Shown: positions 46,117-56,055 of the stretch, in pieces
How positions within the stretch are numbered: the stretch's first letter is position 1
Layout: each line of letters opens with the position of its first letter
From: Bryoerythrophyllum caledonicum
Taxonomy: Eukaryota; Streptophyta; Bryopsida; Pottiales; Pottiaceae
Length of the DNA stretch: 64,000 nt
NCBI GenBank assembly: GCA_963971425.1
Contig: OZ020525.1
Location: 18,916,187 to 18,980,186 of the forward strand
Reading direction: 5' to 3'
The notes under the pieces: model-generated
What the model was told of the DNA's origin: nothing
The model's input: only the letters and a program-made list of their open reading frames with translations
Database searches by the model: none
Position numbers and translations under genes: made by a program

Positions 46117-47913
46117 ATGCTTCCCACACCAGCCGACCCAACCCGCCTCAGCCCCACCCACGAAGAAATCCGCCTCCTAATCCTCTACCCCAGCCCCAGC
46201 GCCCCAGAGGATTCCCTCTCCCCCATCCAATGCCACACCACAACGGTCTCCCTCCTCTCCTCGCCCTCCCCGCTATACGAAGCTCTCTCTTATGTCTGGG
46301 GGGACCCTAGCAATCCCCAAACGATCACCCTAAACGGCCACCCCTTTCACGTAACCTCGGCGCTCAATACAGCCCTGCTGCACCTCCGCTCCCGGACTGA
46401 AGAGCGGCGTCTCTGGGTCGACGCGGTGTGCATTAATCAGGCTGATGTCGAGGAGCGGAACCAGCAGGTGCGGTTGATGGGGAGGATTTACGCGGGGGCG
46501 AGGAGGGTGTTGGTGTGGTTGGGAGCGGCGGAGGAGGATGAGCGAGATGAGGAGGCGTTTGAGGCGATGAGGGGTGTGGTGCAGGGGAAGGGGTTGGGGG
46601 TGGAGGCGCGGATAGAGAAGTTGCTGTCCCTGTGGTTTACTGGGGTCATGGAGAGGCCGTGGTTTCGGCGCATGTGGGTCATGCAGGAGTTGGCGTTGGC
46701 TAGTCAAGAGGTGCGGGTGGGGTGTGGGAGGTGGTGGGTGGATTGGGAAACTTTTGTGGGGGCATGGAAGGTGCTGGCTAGGTCGGCGTTTGAGGAGATG
46801 GGGATCAAGGAGCAGGTTGGTACGAGTCATGGAGGGGAGGGTCTTGATGGCGGGGAGGAGGTGGAGTTGTTGTCGAAGGTGAAGCTCGACCTCCTTGATG
46901 ACCTTCGAAGAGGTGTGGTGGAACACGGGGGTCATAGTTTGAGGCAGCTGCTGCTCATTTCGCGCACCTCGCAGGTGACGGAGCCGCGGGATAGGGTGTA
47001 CGCGCTGCGCGGCATGATGCGCGAAGAGGATAGGGACGCCATTGTCGTGGACTATCATAAGAGCATCCCCGTCGTCTTTGCCGAAGCGATCGCCCACGTC
47101 TTCGACAAGGGTCAGGGTCCATATTTCCTCTCCGGCTTGCTTCTTGCAGGCCCCGATTCAGAGAGCGGCTTCCCTTCCTGGGTTCCGGACTTTACTGCCC
47201 AGGAATCGGGCCGACCGGTACCTCTTGGTCTACACCCGCGACATAGTATATCCGCATCAGGGGCAGGATTCGACTGTGTCAATGGAAAGGTTCTGGAAGA
47301 TATGAAGACGCTCAAGATTGAGGGACTGTTTGTCGACATCGTCGAAGATGTGCTGGTGTTTGACACAACGTTTAAGGGCTGTCTTCAGCAACTTCCGCAA
47401 GTAGAGGCTCTCGCGGATCAGGCTAGACGACGAACGCCAGTAGACACAACTTTACGGCCCTACTTTGAAAGTTTTAAGCAAGAGGAGCCACTATGGCGCA
47501 CTCTGGTCTGCAACAAGGACGTAGGAGGGACCGATCCTGCACCTATATTTCACGAGGACACATACGAATTTCTCCTAGGGAGGCGTGACGCGGACCCGGA
47601 GTATGCACAGAGAGAACAGGAAGGCATGGATCCATACGTTCGGGACTATAGGTTGAGTCTGCAGAATATTCTTTCCAGTCGTGCTTTCTTCACAACGGAG
47701 AGCGGATTCGTGGGCATCGGAATGCCTGAGATGAGGAAAGGAGACGTCGTTACTATCTGGTTTGGGGCGCCGGTCCCGTTTGTGGTCCGCCCTCGCGAGG
47801 AGTTTTACACTGTGGTGGGAGTTGCCTATGTTGCTGGGATAATGGATGGGGGAATGGTTGATGAGCTTTACTGTGAGGATCTGGTGGACCATAAGAGCTT
47901 TCTGGTTCAGTAG
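46117..47913 (+). CDS. HET-domain (heterokaryon-incompatibility type) protein, intact and intronless
   Basis: A single open frame of 598 codons. The HET domain lies at about residues 54-192 with its three blocks: YEALSYVWGDPSNP, RLWVDAVCINQADVEERNQQ with the following LVWLGAAEEDE, and RPWFRRMWVMQELALA. A conserved middle region follows (TEPRDRVYALRGMM, IVVDYHKSIPVVFAEA, GFPSWVPDFTAQE) and the C terminus is GFVGIGMPEMRKGDVVTIWFGA then PFVVRP and VAYVAGIMDG. This is the full architecture of ascomycete HET proteins, which trigger programmed cell death on non-self recognition. The gene has no intron and is visibly more GC-rich than its surroundings, between plant genes with many introns. Horizontal acquisition from a fungus is the likely origin. 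Expression and function in this plant are unknown. Confidence 0.93.
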   Translation: MLPTPADPTRLSPTHEEIRLLILYPSPSAPEDSLSPIQCHTTTVSLLSSPSPLYEALSYVWGDPSNPQTITLNGHPFHVTSALNTALLHLRSRTEERRLWVDAVCINQADVEERNQQVRLMGRIYAGARRVLVWLGAAEEDERDEEAFEAMRGVVQGKGLGVEARIEKLLSLWFTGVMERPWFRRMWVMQELALASQEVRVGCGRWWVDWETFVGAWKVLARSAFEEMGIKEQVGTSHGGEGLDGGEEVELLSKVKLDLLDDLRRGVVEHGGHSLRQLLLISRTSQVTEPRDRVYALRGMMREEDRDAIVVDYHKSIPVVFAEAIAHVFDKGQGPYFLSGLLLAGPDSESGFPSWVPDFTAQESGRPVPLGLHPRHSISASGAGFDCVNGKVLEDMKTLKIEGLFVDIVEDVLVFDTTFKGCLQQLPQVEALADQARRRTPVDTTLRPYFESFKQEEPLWRTLVCNKDVGGTDPAPIFHEDTYEFLLGRRDADPEYAQREQEGMDPYVRDYRLSLQNILSSRAFFTTESGFVGIGMPEMRKGDVVTIWFGAPVPFVVRPREEFYTVVGVAYVAGIMDGGMVDELYCEDLVDHKSFLVQ

Positions 47914-48336
47914 TTAGCCGGGGCCTGCAATCACGTAAAGGCCTAGCTTGTGGTGCCCTTGATTTCGAATGCCCATCCTACAGTGGCTCATAGTGTATTC
48001 CTCTTGCTGCTCGCCGAGAAAGGAAAAGACTTTGTGACTGACTGACGTTCTCAAAGCACTATCACAGGGTGCCGAAAGTGACCACTGTGTATGGTACCAT
48101 TGCAAGCAAGACCAAGAGTTCTACTACCTAGTACTAAGAAAAAGACTTTAAGTACTTAAAATGATATCTTATGAAGACACAAAACTACTCTTATCTGCAT
48201 TGTAGGCAAAGTCATTGTTGCCTCTGTTGAAATTGCAACAATCATCGTCACAAACGAGAGTAAACGACGGTAGATAAACGAGTGTAAACGCCTTTTTAAT
48301 GCCGTGATGACAGGAGCAACTAGTACACAACAACGC
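47914..48336. other. Region between HET gene and BAHD remnant
   Basis: About 420 bp with no recognised gene. It should contain any HET 3' UTR. No clear repeat. Confidence 0.45.
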
Positions 48337-49651
48337 AGTAATGACGACTTCAACCAGTTCGATCCGTCGCCAATGCTGCTGGACATGGTGCCGCCGAACC
48401 GAGGCGCCTCAGAGCTTCTCCTGGTGCAAGTAAAGGTCTTTGGGTTCAGTGGGTGTTCTTTTAGATCGAGGAAACGATGACGTGAAGGTCAGGTGAAGGT
48501 CTTAGAGCTCAACATGTGCTCGTGAGCTCCATTTTGTCCAAGTGGTCTTAGAGTTTACTGTGTTCTCCGGAGCTTCTTCTTGCTTGGGTGAAGGTTTTAT
48601 AGTTCACAGGGTCTTCTTGTCGCGGTGAAGGTCGTAAGATTTAATGTGTTTTTTGGAGCTTCGTCTTGTTCCAGTGGAGGTCTTGAATTTTTGGAAGCTT
48701 CTTCTCGTCCAGGCGAGGGTCTTAGGGGTTACTCTGTTTTCCAAGGATTTGAGTATTTGCATTGGATGGGATTGAAGTGCAATGGCAGGTAACGAGGTAC
48801 AAGTGCGGGGGCGTGACGCTCGGCGTAGCTCGGCATCACCGAGTGGCGGACGGGGAGGCGGCGAGCGCGTTCCTGGAGGCGTGGGCGTCAGCCTGCAACG
48901 GGCTCCACTTCGCGCCCGTGCTTCACGACCGCGGCGCGCTGATGCCTCGCAACCCGCCGAGGCCGGTGTCCAGCCACGACGAGTACAGGAAGCCCGCGCT
49001 GACGACGGACACAGCAGCGCCATCCGTGACGCTGCCGCTAGTGCGAAAAAAGTTCCACTTTGATCCCGCAACGCTGCAGCGGCTCGAGGCGAGCGCACTC
49101 GGATTCACGACCTTCTAGAGCCTCACGGCGCTCCTGTGGCGCTGCATCACGAGCGCGGGCGGGCTGTTGGGCGACGTCGAGACGCGCAGGCTTGTGGCCG
49201 CGAATGGGAGGCGGCGCCTGCGCCCCCCGCTGCCGCAGAATTTCCTCGGGAATGTGATTTTCCATGCTAATCCTAGCGCCACCGTGCGGTAGGCGCCCCT
49301 CGCGCACGCGGCCGGCATTGTGCACGCCGCCATTGCCAGGATCAATGACGAGGCCATGCGCTCCGTCATCGACTACGTGGAGTGCGAGCGCACCAATCCT
49401 AGCGCTGCTGCGAGGAGCGCGAGAATTGTGCTGTGCCCCAACCTGAGCGGCACAAGTTGGCAAAGCTTCCGCTCTACAAGCTGGATTTTGGATGGGCTAC
49501 GCCGGTCTTTGCCGGGCCACCCTCCGTGGCGTTAGGACTTCTGATTCTCACACCCACACACTCAGGATGGCGGCATCGATGTGCTCGTCGCGTTGTTCGC
49601 AGACGACATGACCAAGCTCGAGCACATCTGCTTCGACATCCCTGTAAATGA
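48337..49651 (+). pseudogene. BAHD acyltransferase (HxxxD) pseudogene
   Basis: A short exon (about 48337-48429) encodes NDDFNQFDPSPMLLDMVPP and ELLLVQ before a GT donor. A second exon from 48789 continues VTRYKCGGVTLGVARHHRVADG, which holds the catalytic HHxxxDG motif (48834-48854). The frame is interrupted by TAG at 49116-49118 and TAG at 49290-49292. A frameshift then follows before the second family motif, seen as DFGWA at 49484-49498 (usual DFGWG). The 5' end is missing. BAHD enzymes transfer acyl groups from CoA, for example in phenolic ester formation. With two stops, a shift and 5' truncation it cannot make an active enzyme. The intron is filled by a tandem repeat. Confidence 0.85.
48405..48765 (+). 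repeat. Degenerate tandem repeat derived from an exon end and splice donor
   Basis: About five copies of a 50-60 bp unit resembling GGAGCTTCTTCTTG, then TCCAAGTGAAGGTCTTAG, then GTTTACTGTGTTTTCC. The first copy coincides with the end of BAHD exon 1 and its donor (GAGCTTCTCCTGGTGCAAG then TAAAGGTCTT). The repeat therefore appears to have grown by duplication of the exon-intron junction. It fills most of the intron. Confidence 0.7.
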
Positions 49652-49936
49652 TGAGCAAAAATAAAACATTTACAATCACAAAATCAGTTTCGTCGCTCGA
49701 GTGACATTCCAATTACATAACATTCAGTCCCTGTAGGCCAGTAAATATGTAAGTTTATTCGAACAATGAAGCTCAGTTGTCCTTATTGCAATAAGTTCTC
49801 TCCAGATCTTACTGCAAAAAAATTTATATATACCTGTAAACATAAACCTGGGACCCAGAACCCTAACCCTACAATTCTATACTTCACAGAGTCCCTTGAA
49901 TATGTACGAGACCTAAAGACAACCCACAGTTGCGAC
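49652..49936. other. Short intergenic spacer
   Basis: 285 bp between the BAHD remnant and the stop codon of mannose-6-phosphate isomerase. It contains the latter's 3' UTR on the minus strand and a short AACCCTAACCCTA run at 49859-49871. Confidence 0.5.
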
Positions 49937-51595
49937 CTAATGAGGGTGATGTAGGCGGCTGTTGACCCCAGCTCGATATAACTGCAATGGCGCCTGGTCT
50001 AGCAAGATAGGATCCTCATCAACCTCAACTGTGGCGGCAATTTCGATCTTCTCCGACGCAGGCACGAAGAAGATGTCCCCCTTCTTGATACCAGTAACAA
50101 TTTTCATGTCGGATAGCGCAATGGAACCAATTCCTTCGTAGCAGAGGAAAATGGATGGACCGAGGTTCTCGAAGTCCGTTGACGCGCCCGCGGGAATGAC
50201 GACGTGGTCCACTTCGAACTCATCGAATGGCGGAGTGTATCTTGTGGTGTATGCAGCAACATGCGCGCCGGTTAACACCTCAGGCAAACCCTGCACACGT
50301 ACAGGAATTCAGTTTCGAGAAATCCTAAATCTCGCATCACAACCAGGTTATTTGCTTACCTGCTTGTAGGTTAACATGGAACAGAGCGTGTCTGTGTCCC
50401 GGAACTTCGGGGTGAACCCCGCGCGAACCACGTTATCTGAGGCCGCCATGCACTCGACGATCTCGCCAGAGAGATATGCATGAGGCTCGTTGGCCGCCAG
50501 ACACACAGCCTCGCCAGGAGCAAGGCGCAGGTAATTCAGGAAGAAGATCGACAGGACTCCGACGTCTGATGGGTACTGCTTTTCGAGGCGAAGGACCAAC
50601 TCCTCTTTCTCTGTGAGCTGCCGCACCTGGGAGGAGGAGCGTCCCTGTCAGATATCTGTAAACACTCGCGTATCCAGTCTCTAATTGGGTGAGAATCATG
50701 CACCTGTTCGTCTTTCACAAGGCGAGTGACAAGATTCGAGACTGTGCTCGCCACCACATCGTTGGGCAACGTCATGAGCGTTGTATACGCCTCCTTCAGG
50801 GTCCGTTTCGCCTCCTCTCCGTCCACTCCGCTCCGCTCCACCTCAATAAGCGCTTCGCTCGTGGCGTCCCCCAACACTGACCAGAGTTCCGGCACTGTTT
50901 CCACTGCATGCTTCAGCTCCTGATAAAAAATCGCCACCATCGACTAACGTGTAAACACTAATACCATGAAAATGAAAACACGAAGATTGAAACAGAATAA
51001 ATGCTAACACGGGCTGGAGCACAAAGTTTGAAACACAGACTATTCAGGAAAAACAACCTCGCGAGTGACAAAACCGCAGAATGCTTCGAAAGAAGTAAGG
51101 GCGAGGGCCATCTCCGGCTTGTGATTATAATCCTTGTAATTCTGCGGATCCCTGGCATGAAGAATTCGCGCCAGCCCTTTGTCAGGGTGCGCCTGGATCG
51201 AGAGCGCCTTCGCCACGGACAACACCTACGAGCCCCTGATAACTCATGATCAGTTTACACCCAGAAATTTCACTCCATCAATCCCTGAAACTCAAGAGAC
51301 TAGTGAAGGATGGAACCTTGAAGAGGAAAGGCAACTCGCCCTTCCATCGCTCCAGCACCTTGTGCCCTAGCGCGTCCGAGTGAACCTCCAGCCACTCCTT
51401 GAGCAGCACCTCGTCGCCATCCTGGCTCACAACCACCCGCGACGGGCCGGACGCGTGCGTGCCCATCCAGAGCTCAGCGTACGGCACCTCCGCCACGGCG
51501 TTCCCCGACGCCAGCGCGTGCAGGCGCCCCACCTCGCTCGCCGCGCCAATCCGCCCCCAGTCATACCGCTGCACGGCGCATTGCATACGCAACAT
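49937..51595 (-). CDS. PMI: Mannose-6-phosphate isomerase, type I, complete
   Basis: Five exons, in gene order: 51595-51317, 51225-51058, 50919-50704, 50626-50360, 50290-49937. They join in frame to 427 aa. Markers are [43 protein letters not shown] (Gln 104, His 106), [12 protein letters not shown] (Glu 131) and [19 protein letters not shown] (His 270); the four zinc ligands are all present. The enzyme interconverts fructose 6-phosphate and mannose 6-phosphate in the cytosol, feeding GDP-mannose, glycan and ascorbate synthesis. The start was placed at [14 protein letters not shown] (51595); an earlier in-frame Met at 51616 would add seven residues. It lies tail-to-tail with the BAHD pseudogene. 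Confidence 0.95.
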
Positions 51596-51639
51596 CTCGC
51601 CAACCCCCAAAAACACTCCCCTCTCACACCAAGCTCATC

Positions 51640-51663
51640 CCTGTGCACACACACACACACACA
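51640..51663 (+). repeat. (CA)n microsatellite
   Basis: An uninterrupted run of about ten CA units upstream of the PMI start, in its presumed promoter or 5' UTR. Confidence 0.9.
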
Positions 51664-51698
51664 AAACCACACACTTCAGCTCACACACCTCTACACTC

Positions 51699-51905
51699 AA
51701 AATTCGCTTAAAATACCACAAACCCAACACCAATAATTCCCTCCCACAACGATCGCGCCCTCACTCAATCCCCTCACCACCAATAATACACGAAAAGTAC
51801 TAAAATTCCAGTCAAAAACTCACAAACCCTTGCACAAAAAACACCTCAGATCACCTCAACACGTAAAATTCGTCTAAAATACCACAAACCCAACACCAAT
51901 AATTC
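51699..51905 (+). repeat. Direct duplication upstream of PMI
   Basis: A 41-bp segment at 51699-51739 (AAAATTCGCTTAAAATACCA, then CAAACCCAACACC and AATAATTC) recurs at 51865-51905 with two differences. It lies in the PMI upstream region. Confidence 0.75.
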
Positions 51906-52432
51906 TGCCCACCAATAATACACTCAAAATTCACAAACCCTTACGAATTCAACCCCAGATCAGAGTTTCATAAAGTCGGTAAACTGTACCCAGATCTCTC
52001 GCTCTTTCTCTCAAGAGGAATTATTGGCTGGAGAAAAGAGGGCTTTCAAGTGTTGAATTGAGTGCGGATATCGTACATTCACGAAGATGCTGTTCCTTGT
52101 GGGAGCGTACTACAGTACTCCGTCCGCCTTAACACGATTTGGAGCTGTGAGGGGTGAAACAATTGAAAAAGCGGAGTAGTTTATTATATGATGGTCGTGA
52201 TGGTGGTGGAACATGAGGGCGTGAGGAAAACGTGCAAGGCGATGATGAGCAGGCAGGCGGCAGCTATGTGCGTCGTGACAGGAATATGTCGTCAGGCTTG
52301 ATTTGGAGCTCCAATTCTCGCACTTGCTCCCCGCACATGCACCCATAAATCAGCTTTCAGGGACCTGACCCCATGCGTCGGAGCACTTTTTAGTTTTTCC
52401 GTCCCCTGACATGCTGACCCTACCGTCATGTA

Positions 52433-53232
52433 AGGTTGGATGACCTATAACCACCACGAACCCAAGAACCAACAAGCTAAAGTGGACCAAAACCACCAGA
52501 GACCCACCCCATTTCCGAAATTTTAGGAAGTCAGTTATGATTGGGTGTCAGTTCATGACTGGTTCAAAGCTGCCGGTTTTTAGTCAATGCAGAAGTGGTC
52601 ATTAGTACAACTTAAGGTTAGATGACCTATAACCACCAACTTAAGCTTGATGACCTATTTATAGCGTTTGTATACGTGGTAAGACATTTTTTGGGAATTC
52701 AAAATAGGATTTCATGAATATTGCAATTGTCGTGACCATTTATTTTTCCATATTGAAATTGCTACAAATTTTCAAAGTGGATAGTAAGCCATGACCCATT
52801 CCTCGACATACAAAACTCTCTATTTCCACACTAAGTTGTACTAATAACCACTTGGGCATTGACTAAAAACCGGCAGCTTTGAACCAATTATGAACTGACA
52901 CCCAATCATATATGACTTCCTAAAATTTCGGAAATGGGATGGGTCTGTGGTGGTTTTGGTCCACTTTAGCTTGTCCGTTCTGGGGTTCGTGGTGGTTATA
53001 GGTCATCCAACCTTAGTGTGGAAATAGAGAGTTTTGTATGTCGAGGAATGGGTCACGACTTACTATCCACTTTAAAAATTTGTAGCAATTTCAATATGAA
53101 GATATAAATGGTCACGACAATTGCAATATTTGTGAAATCCTATTTTGAATTCCCACAAAATGTCTTACCACGTATACAAACGCTATAAATAGGTCAGCAA
53201 GCTTAAGTTGGTGGTTATAGGTCATCCAACCT
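52433..53232 (-). mobile_element. TA-flanked MITE, copy 1 (outer, interrupted)
   Basis: The ends are AGGTTGGATGACC and the inverse GGTCATCCAACCT, flanked by TA at 52431-52432 and 53233-53234. The element is split by copy 2 (52615-53013) plus a duplicated TA. Removing the insert and one TA leaves 399 bp, exactly the length of copy 2, which is in the opposite orientation. TA duplication points to the Tc1/mariner superfamily. No coding capacity. Confidence 0.85.
52615..53013 (+). mobile_element. TA-flanked MITE, copy 2 (nested)
   Basis: 399 bp, starting AGGTTAGATGACC and ending GGTCATCCAACCT, flanked by TA at 52613-52614 and 53014-53015. It was inserted at a TA near the middle of copy 1. Its two halves are the inverse complement of the two separated halves of copy 1, with few differences. 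Confidence 0.88.
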
Positions 53233-53234
53233 TA

Positions 53235-53573
53235 AATTCGGGAGCATGTGCGGGTTTGGGTGGATTCGGGCGAGGGGGTGAGCAAAATCGGGACCATCTG
53301 TGGGTTTGGGCGAGTTCGGGCGCTCCGTCAGGTGGGGGCCCACCACCTAACGAGCATCACCGGAATGCATCATCAAAGATGCATGTGCGTCAACCAACTC
53401 TCTTGCTCTGCGCATATGAGTGCGGACGGGGTGTCCATTAGGCCCCACCCGTAAATGTAGGGCCCGGGTTTGGCCTGACCAGCCTCGATGTAAGCATGTG
53501 CACATGGGCACCATACGGTGGTGTGAGGTACCAAATCCGACTCCTAGGGGTCGGGTTTGATGTCTCACACCCA
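53235..53573. other. Spacer between MITE copies
   Basis: About 340 bp, G-rich at first, with TGGGTTTGGGCGA-like phrases repeated (53250-53320). No gene recognised. Confidence 0.5.
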
Positions 53574-53575
53574 TA

Positions 53576-53975
53576 AGGTTGGATGACATATAACCACCAA
53601 CTTAAGCTTGCTGAACCATTTATATCGTTTGACTACGTGGTAAGAATTTTTTTGAGGACTCAAAATAGGATATCATGAATATTCCAATTGTCGTGACCAT
53701 TTATTTCTTCATATTGAAATTGCTACAAAAATTTTAAGTGGATAGTATGTTGTGATCCATTCCTCGACATACAAAACTCTCTACTTCCACTTGTCAAAGC
53801 ACCCATCAGTGTGAGCACAAGAGACTAAAAACCAAGAGCTCTGAACCAATTATAAACTGACACTCAATTATAAATTGACTTTCCTAAAATTTCGGAAATG
53901 GTGGGCAGCTGGCGATTTTGGCCCACATAAGACTGTTGATTCTGAGGTTGGTGGTGGTGATAGGTTATCCAACCT
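53576..53975 (+). mobile_element. TA-flanked MITE, copy 3
   Basis: 400 bp, starting AGGTTGGATGACA and ending GGTTATCCAACCT, with TA at 53574-53575 and 53976-53977. It is a direct-orientation relative of copy 2 but more diverged, so it is probably an older insertion. Confidence 0.85.
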
Positions 53976-53977
53976 TA

Positions 53978-54929
53978 TCTGGTTGAGTTGGAAAACTAGT
54001 TTGTTTACTAACCAAACCATTTGTTTACCCTTCTTCAACTTTACTGTTGGACAAAGAAAGATCTATAACCACAACAAACTGAGAGTCCTAACCAACATCA
54101 AATAAATGAAAAGCATACACTTAAATAAGTATATGTTGTAAACCTTCAAGAGAATAACTAGTAAATCACAAGAGTAGTCAAGCGTCTCGCACTCCACAAA
54201 AGGAGAATCAACGAGTGCAAGTAGTATAAGAGAATGCAGAGCCATTACTAACGATAAACAATCACTTACAAGCAAAGGTAATCACTGAACACTCTTTAAC
54301 TCACTCACAAAGCTTGACTTGACAAAGACATCAAGTCAAGGACGTGTGTGGCGCTATATGCATACACTCAACTCTAAGTGGATGGAAAACATCCAAGGAT
54401 GAATGTGGTGCTCTATTGTACGTCCCTAAACCTGTAGATTAGTAACAAACTAATCTACGCTAAAACACTACGATGTAGAGAGGCCCTTGACGCCACTTCC
54501 CGTGACAGTTGTCGTATAAAAAAAGATTAATAACCACAACAAATCGAGAGTCATAACCAACATAAAATAAATGAAATACATATACTAAAACAATTATATG
54601 AAATATACCCTCAAGTAGTCCCCCTTAACATATAAAGAGATCATTTGTCCAGCTAGGACCAAACACTAACAAGACGAAACTCCACGGTGATGTTGCTCCA
54701 ACAGCTGTATGCATTGAGTCGAAGTTGTCGTCCGTCGCCAAATCAATAAGCATATGAAGAAGTAACAAAGAGAGGGTAGATCGGATGCAATTTGAGTCCC
54801 ATCTTTAATCGCCTTTGACAACTTTATTGTCAATCCCTTGGTCAATCTTCATGTTGTCTATCCCTAAATCGAAAACTAAAACTCCAATTGGATGGCAACG
54901 CACCACACAATCACAAGTCCACGAGAAAT
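53978..54929. repeat. Non-coding region with a diverged direct repeat
   Basis: A segment with ATAACCACAACAAACTGAGAG, then CTAACCAACAT, then AAATAAATGAAA at about 54064-54150 recurs at about 54531-54617 with substitutions. The two copies are 467 bp apart. No gene recognised. They may be remains of the long terminal repeats or flanks of the neighbouring retroelement. Confidence 0.55.
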
Positions 54930-56055
54930 TCAAGTTGTTTCATTAGGTGAAACGTGGCTAGAAGATCTCCGACAACGAGGGCAAGTCCAATCTCCGAATG
55001 GTAGAGTAGAAAGAGGCGGTGTCAAGCAAGCCATATGCCAACCACGTTGGCAATGGTCACAAAACAACATGGTAGCCGCGCCCTTCTTTTCATCACACAC
55101 AACACACGGAAGACCGTCTGGCACAACAGCCAACTCTGGATCACTGGAGCCATCAATGGGTAAATGTCAGGGAGCACAATTCTTAGAGTGCTCCCGACAC
55201 TCTCCGCCATCCTTTGCCTTCCAGCATCAAGATGCCACTAGGCAACACATCTTTTACGCAAAGAATAGGGCGCCCTGCATTGACGTCCAATGTCGAAGGC
55301 GCCTCACGCTGTAGATAAACGCAACCCCCCCGTGGAGTAACGTTGCAGCTAAGGTCGGTAGGCACCGCTACGAATACGAGCGTACCATAAGGTGTCACGA
55401 TGTTTAGCTGTGGATAAATTCTCCATGGCCATAGGCATGGCCCGCTTGAGGAATTCTGCTTGATCCTGGAGAAATTAGGCCCATACCATACATTGTCTAA
55501 ATTTACAATCGAAGCCAACTTTTTCCGAACGGAACTCGACAAAATTGACTCATGCATGTATAACAATTGGTACCAGTTGAAAGCAGCTAATGTAGCATGT
55601 CGGCTAAACCGGTAATCCATGGCAATCCATAGTATCATCATATCACAATCACGGTGGCCACCTTGAAGTAATTGATACTCGCGCAGGCCCTGCTTCACGG
55701 TCTAAACGTCACACTCCGCCAAACCGTCCGCTTCCGAGTGATCCCGAGAAGTTATACGGTTATCAATCAAAGCTTTGGTACACAAAGCTTCTTAAGCCTC
55801 AAGGAACTTACGCATATGATGTGTTAAAACCTTGGCTGGGGCTCCAAAATGAGCCAACACCTGGTTAAGGAATGCCATGGCCGCCAACTTTGAAGAATTA
55901 TGCAGAAGAGCCACAAACTCAATCCACTTGTTGAAATGCTCCACCATTACCAAGACATACTTGGCTTCGCGTCGAGTCACAACAAGTGAACTAGCAAAGT
56001 CCAAAGACCACCGGTATACTAGCCCTATAACGGTGTGGGAGTCTAAAACTCTCAC
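54930..56055 (-). pseudogene. Ty3/gypsy integrase followed by a PHD finger, decayed
   Basis: On the minus strand an integrase core is clear: RWSLDFASSLVVTRREAKYV, LVMVEHFNKWIEF and FGAPAKVLTHH (second catalytic Asp replaced by His). After a stop come DHSEADGLAE and WIAMDYRFSRHATLAAF. The C-terminal part reads CVYLQREAPSTLDVNAGRP and VKDVLPSGILMLEGK. A phase change leads to GECREHSKNCAP, a TGA, then a PHD-type zinc finger with CVVCDEKKG, MLFCDHCQRGWHMACL and WTCPRCRR (55110-54960). The C4HC3 pattern is complete. Stops and frame changes make it a dead copy. No complete LTRs were found. Confidence 0.8.

Noticed and set aside
46330..47097. 255-codon minus-strand frame within the HET gene
   Set aside because: Shadow of the GC-rich HET coding strand; its His/Pro/Leu-rich product has no family character.
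46117..47913. HET gene as simple fungal contamination of the assembly
   Set aside because: Plant genes flank it closely on both sides in this sequence, so contamination would require a chimeric join; kept as a test in the findings rather than as the main reading.
49859..49871. AACCCTAACCCTA, possible interstitial telomere repeat
   Set aside because: Only two units; short AACCCTA runs are common by chance and near plant promoters.
54892..55314. 140-codon + strand frame opposite the integrase/PHD region
   Set aside because: The minus strand carries the clear integrase and PHD motifs; the + frame is its mirror.
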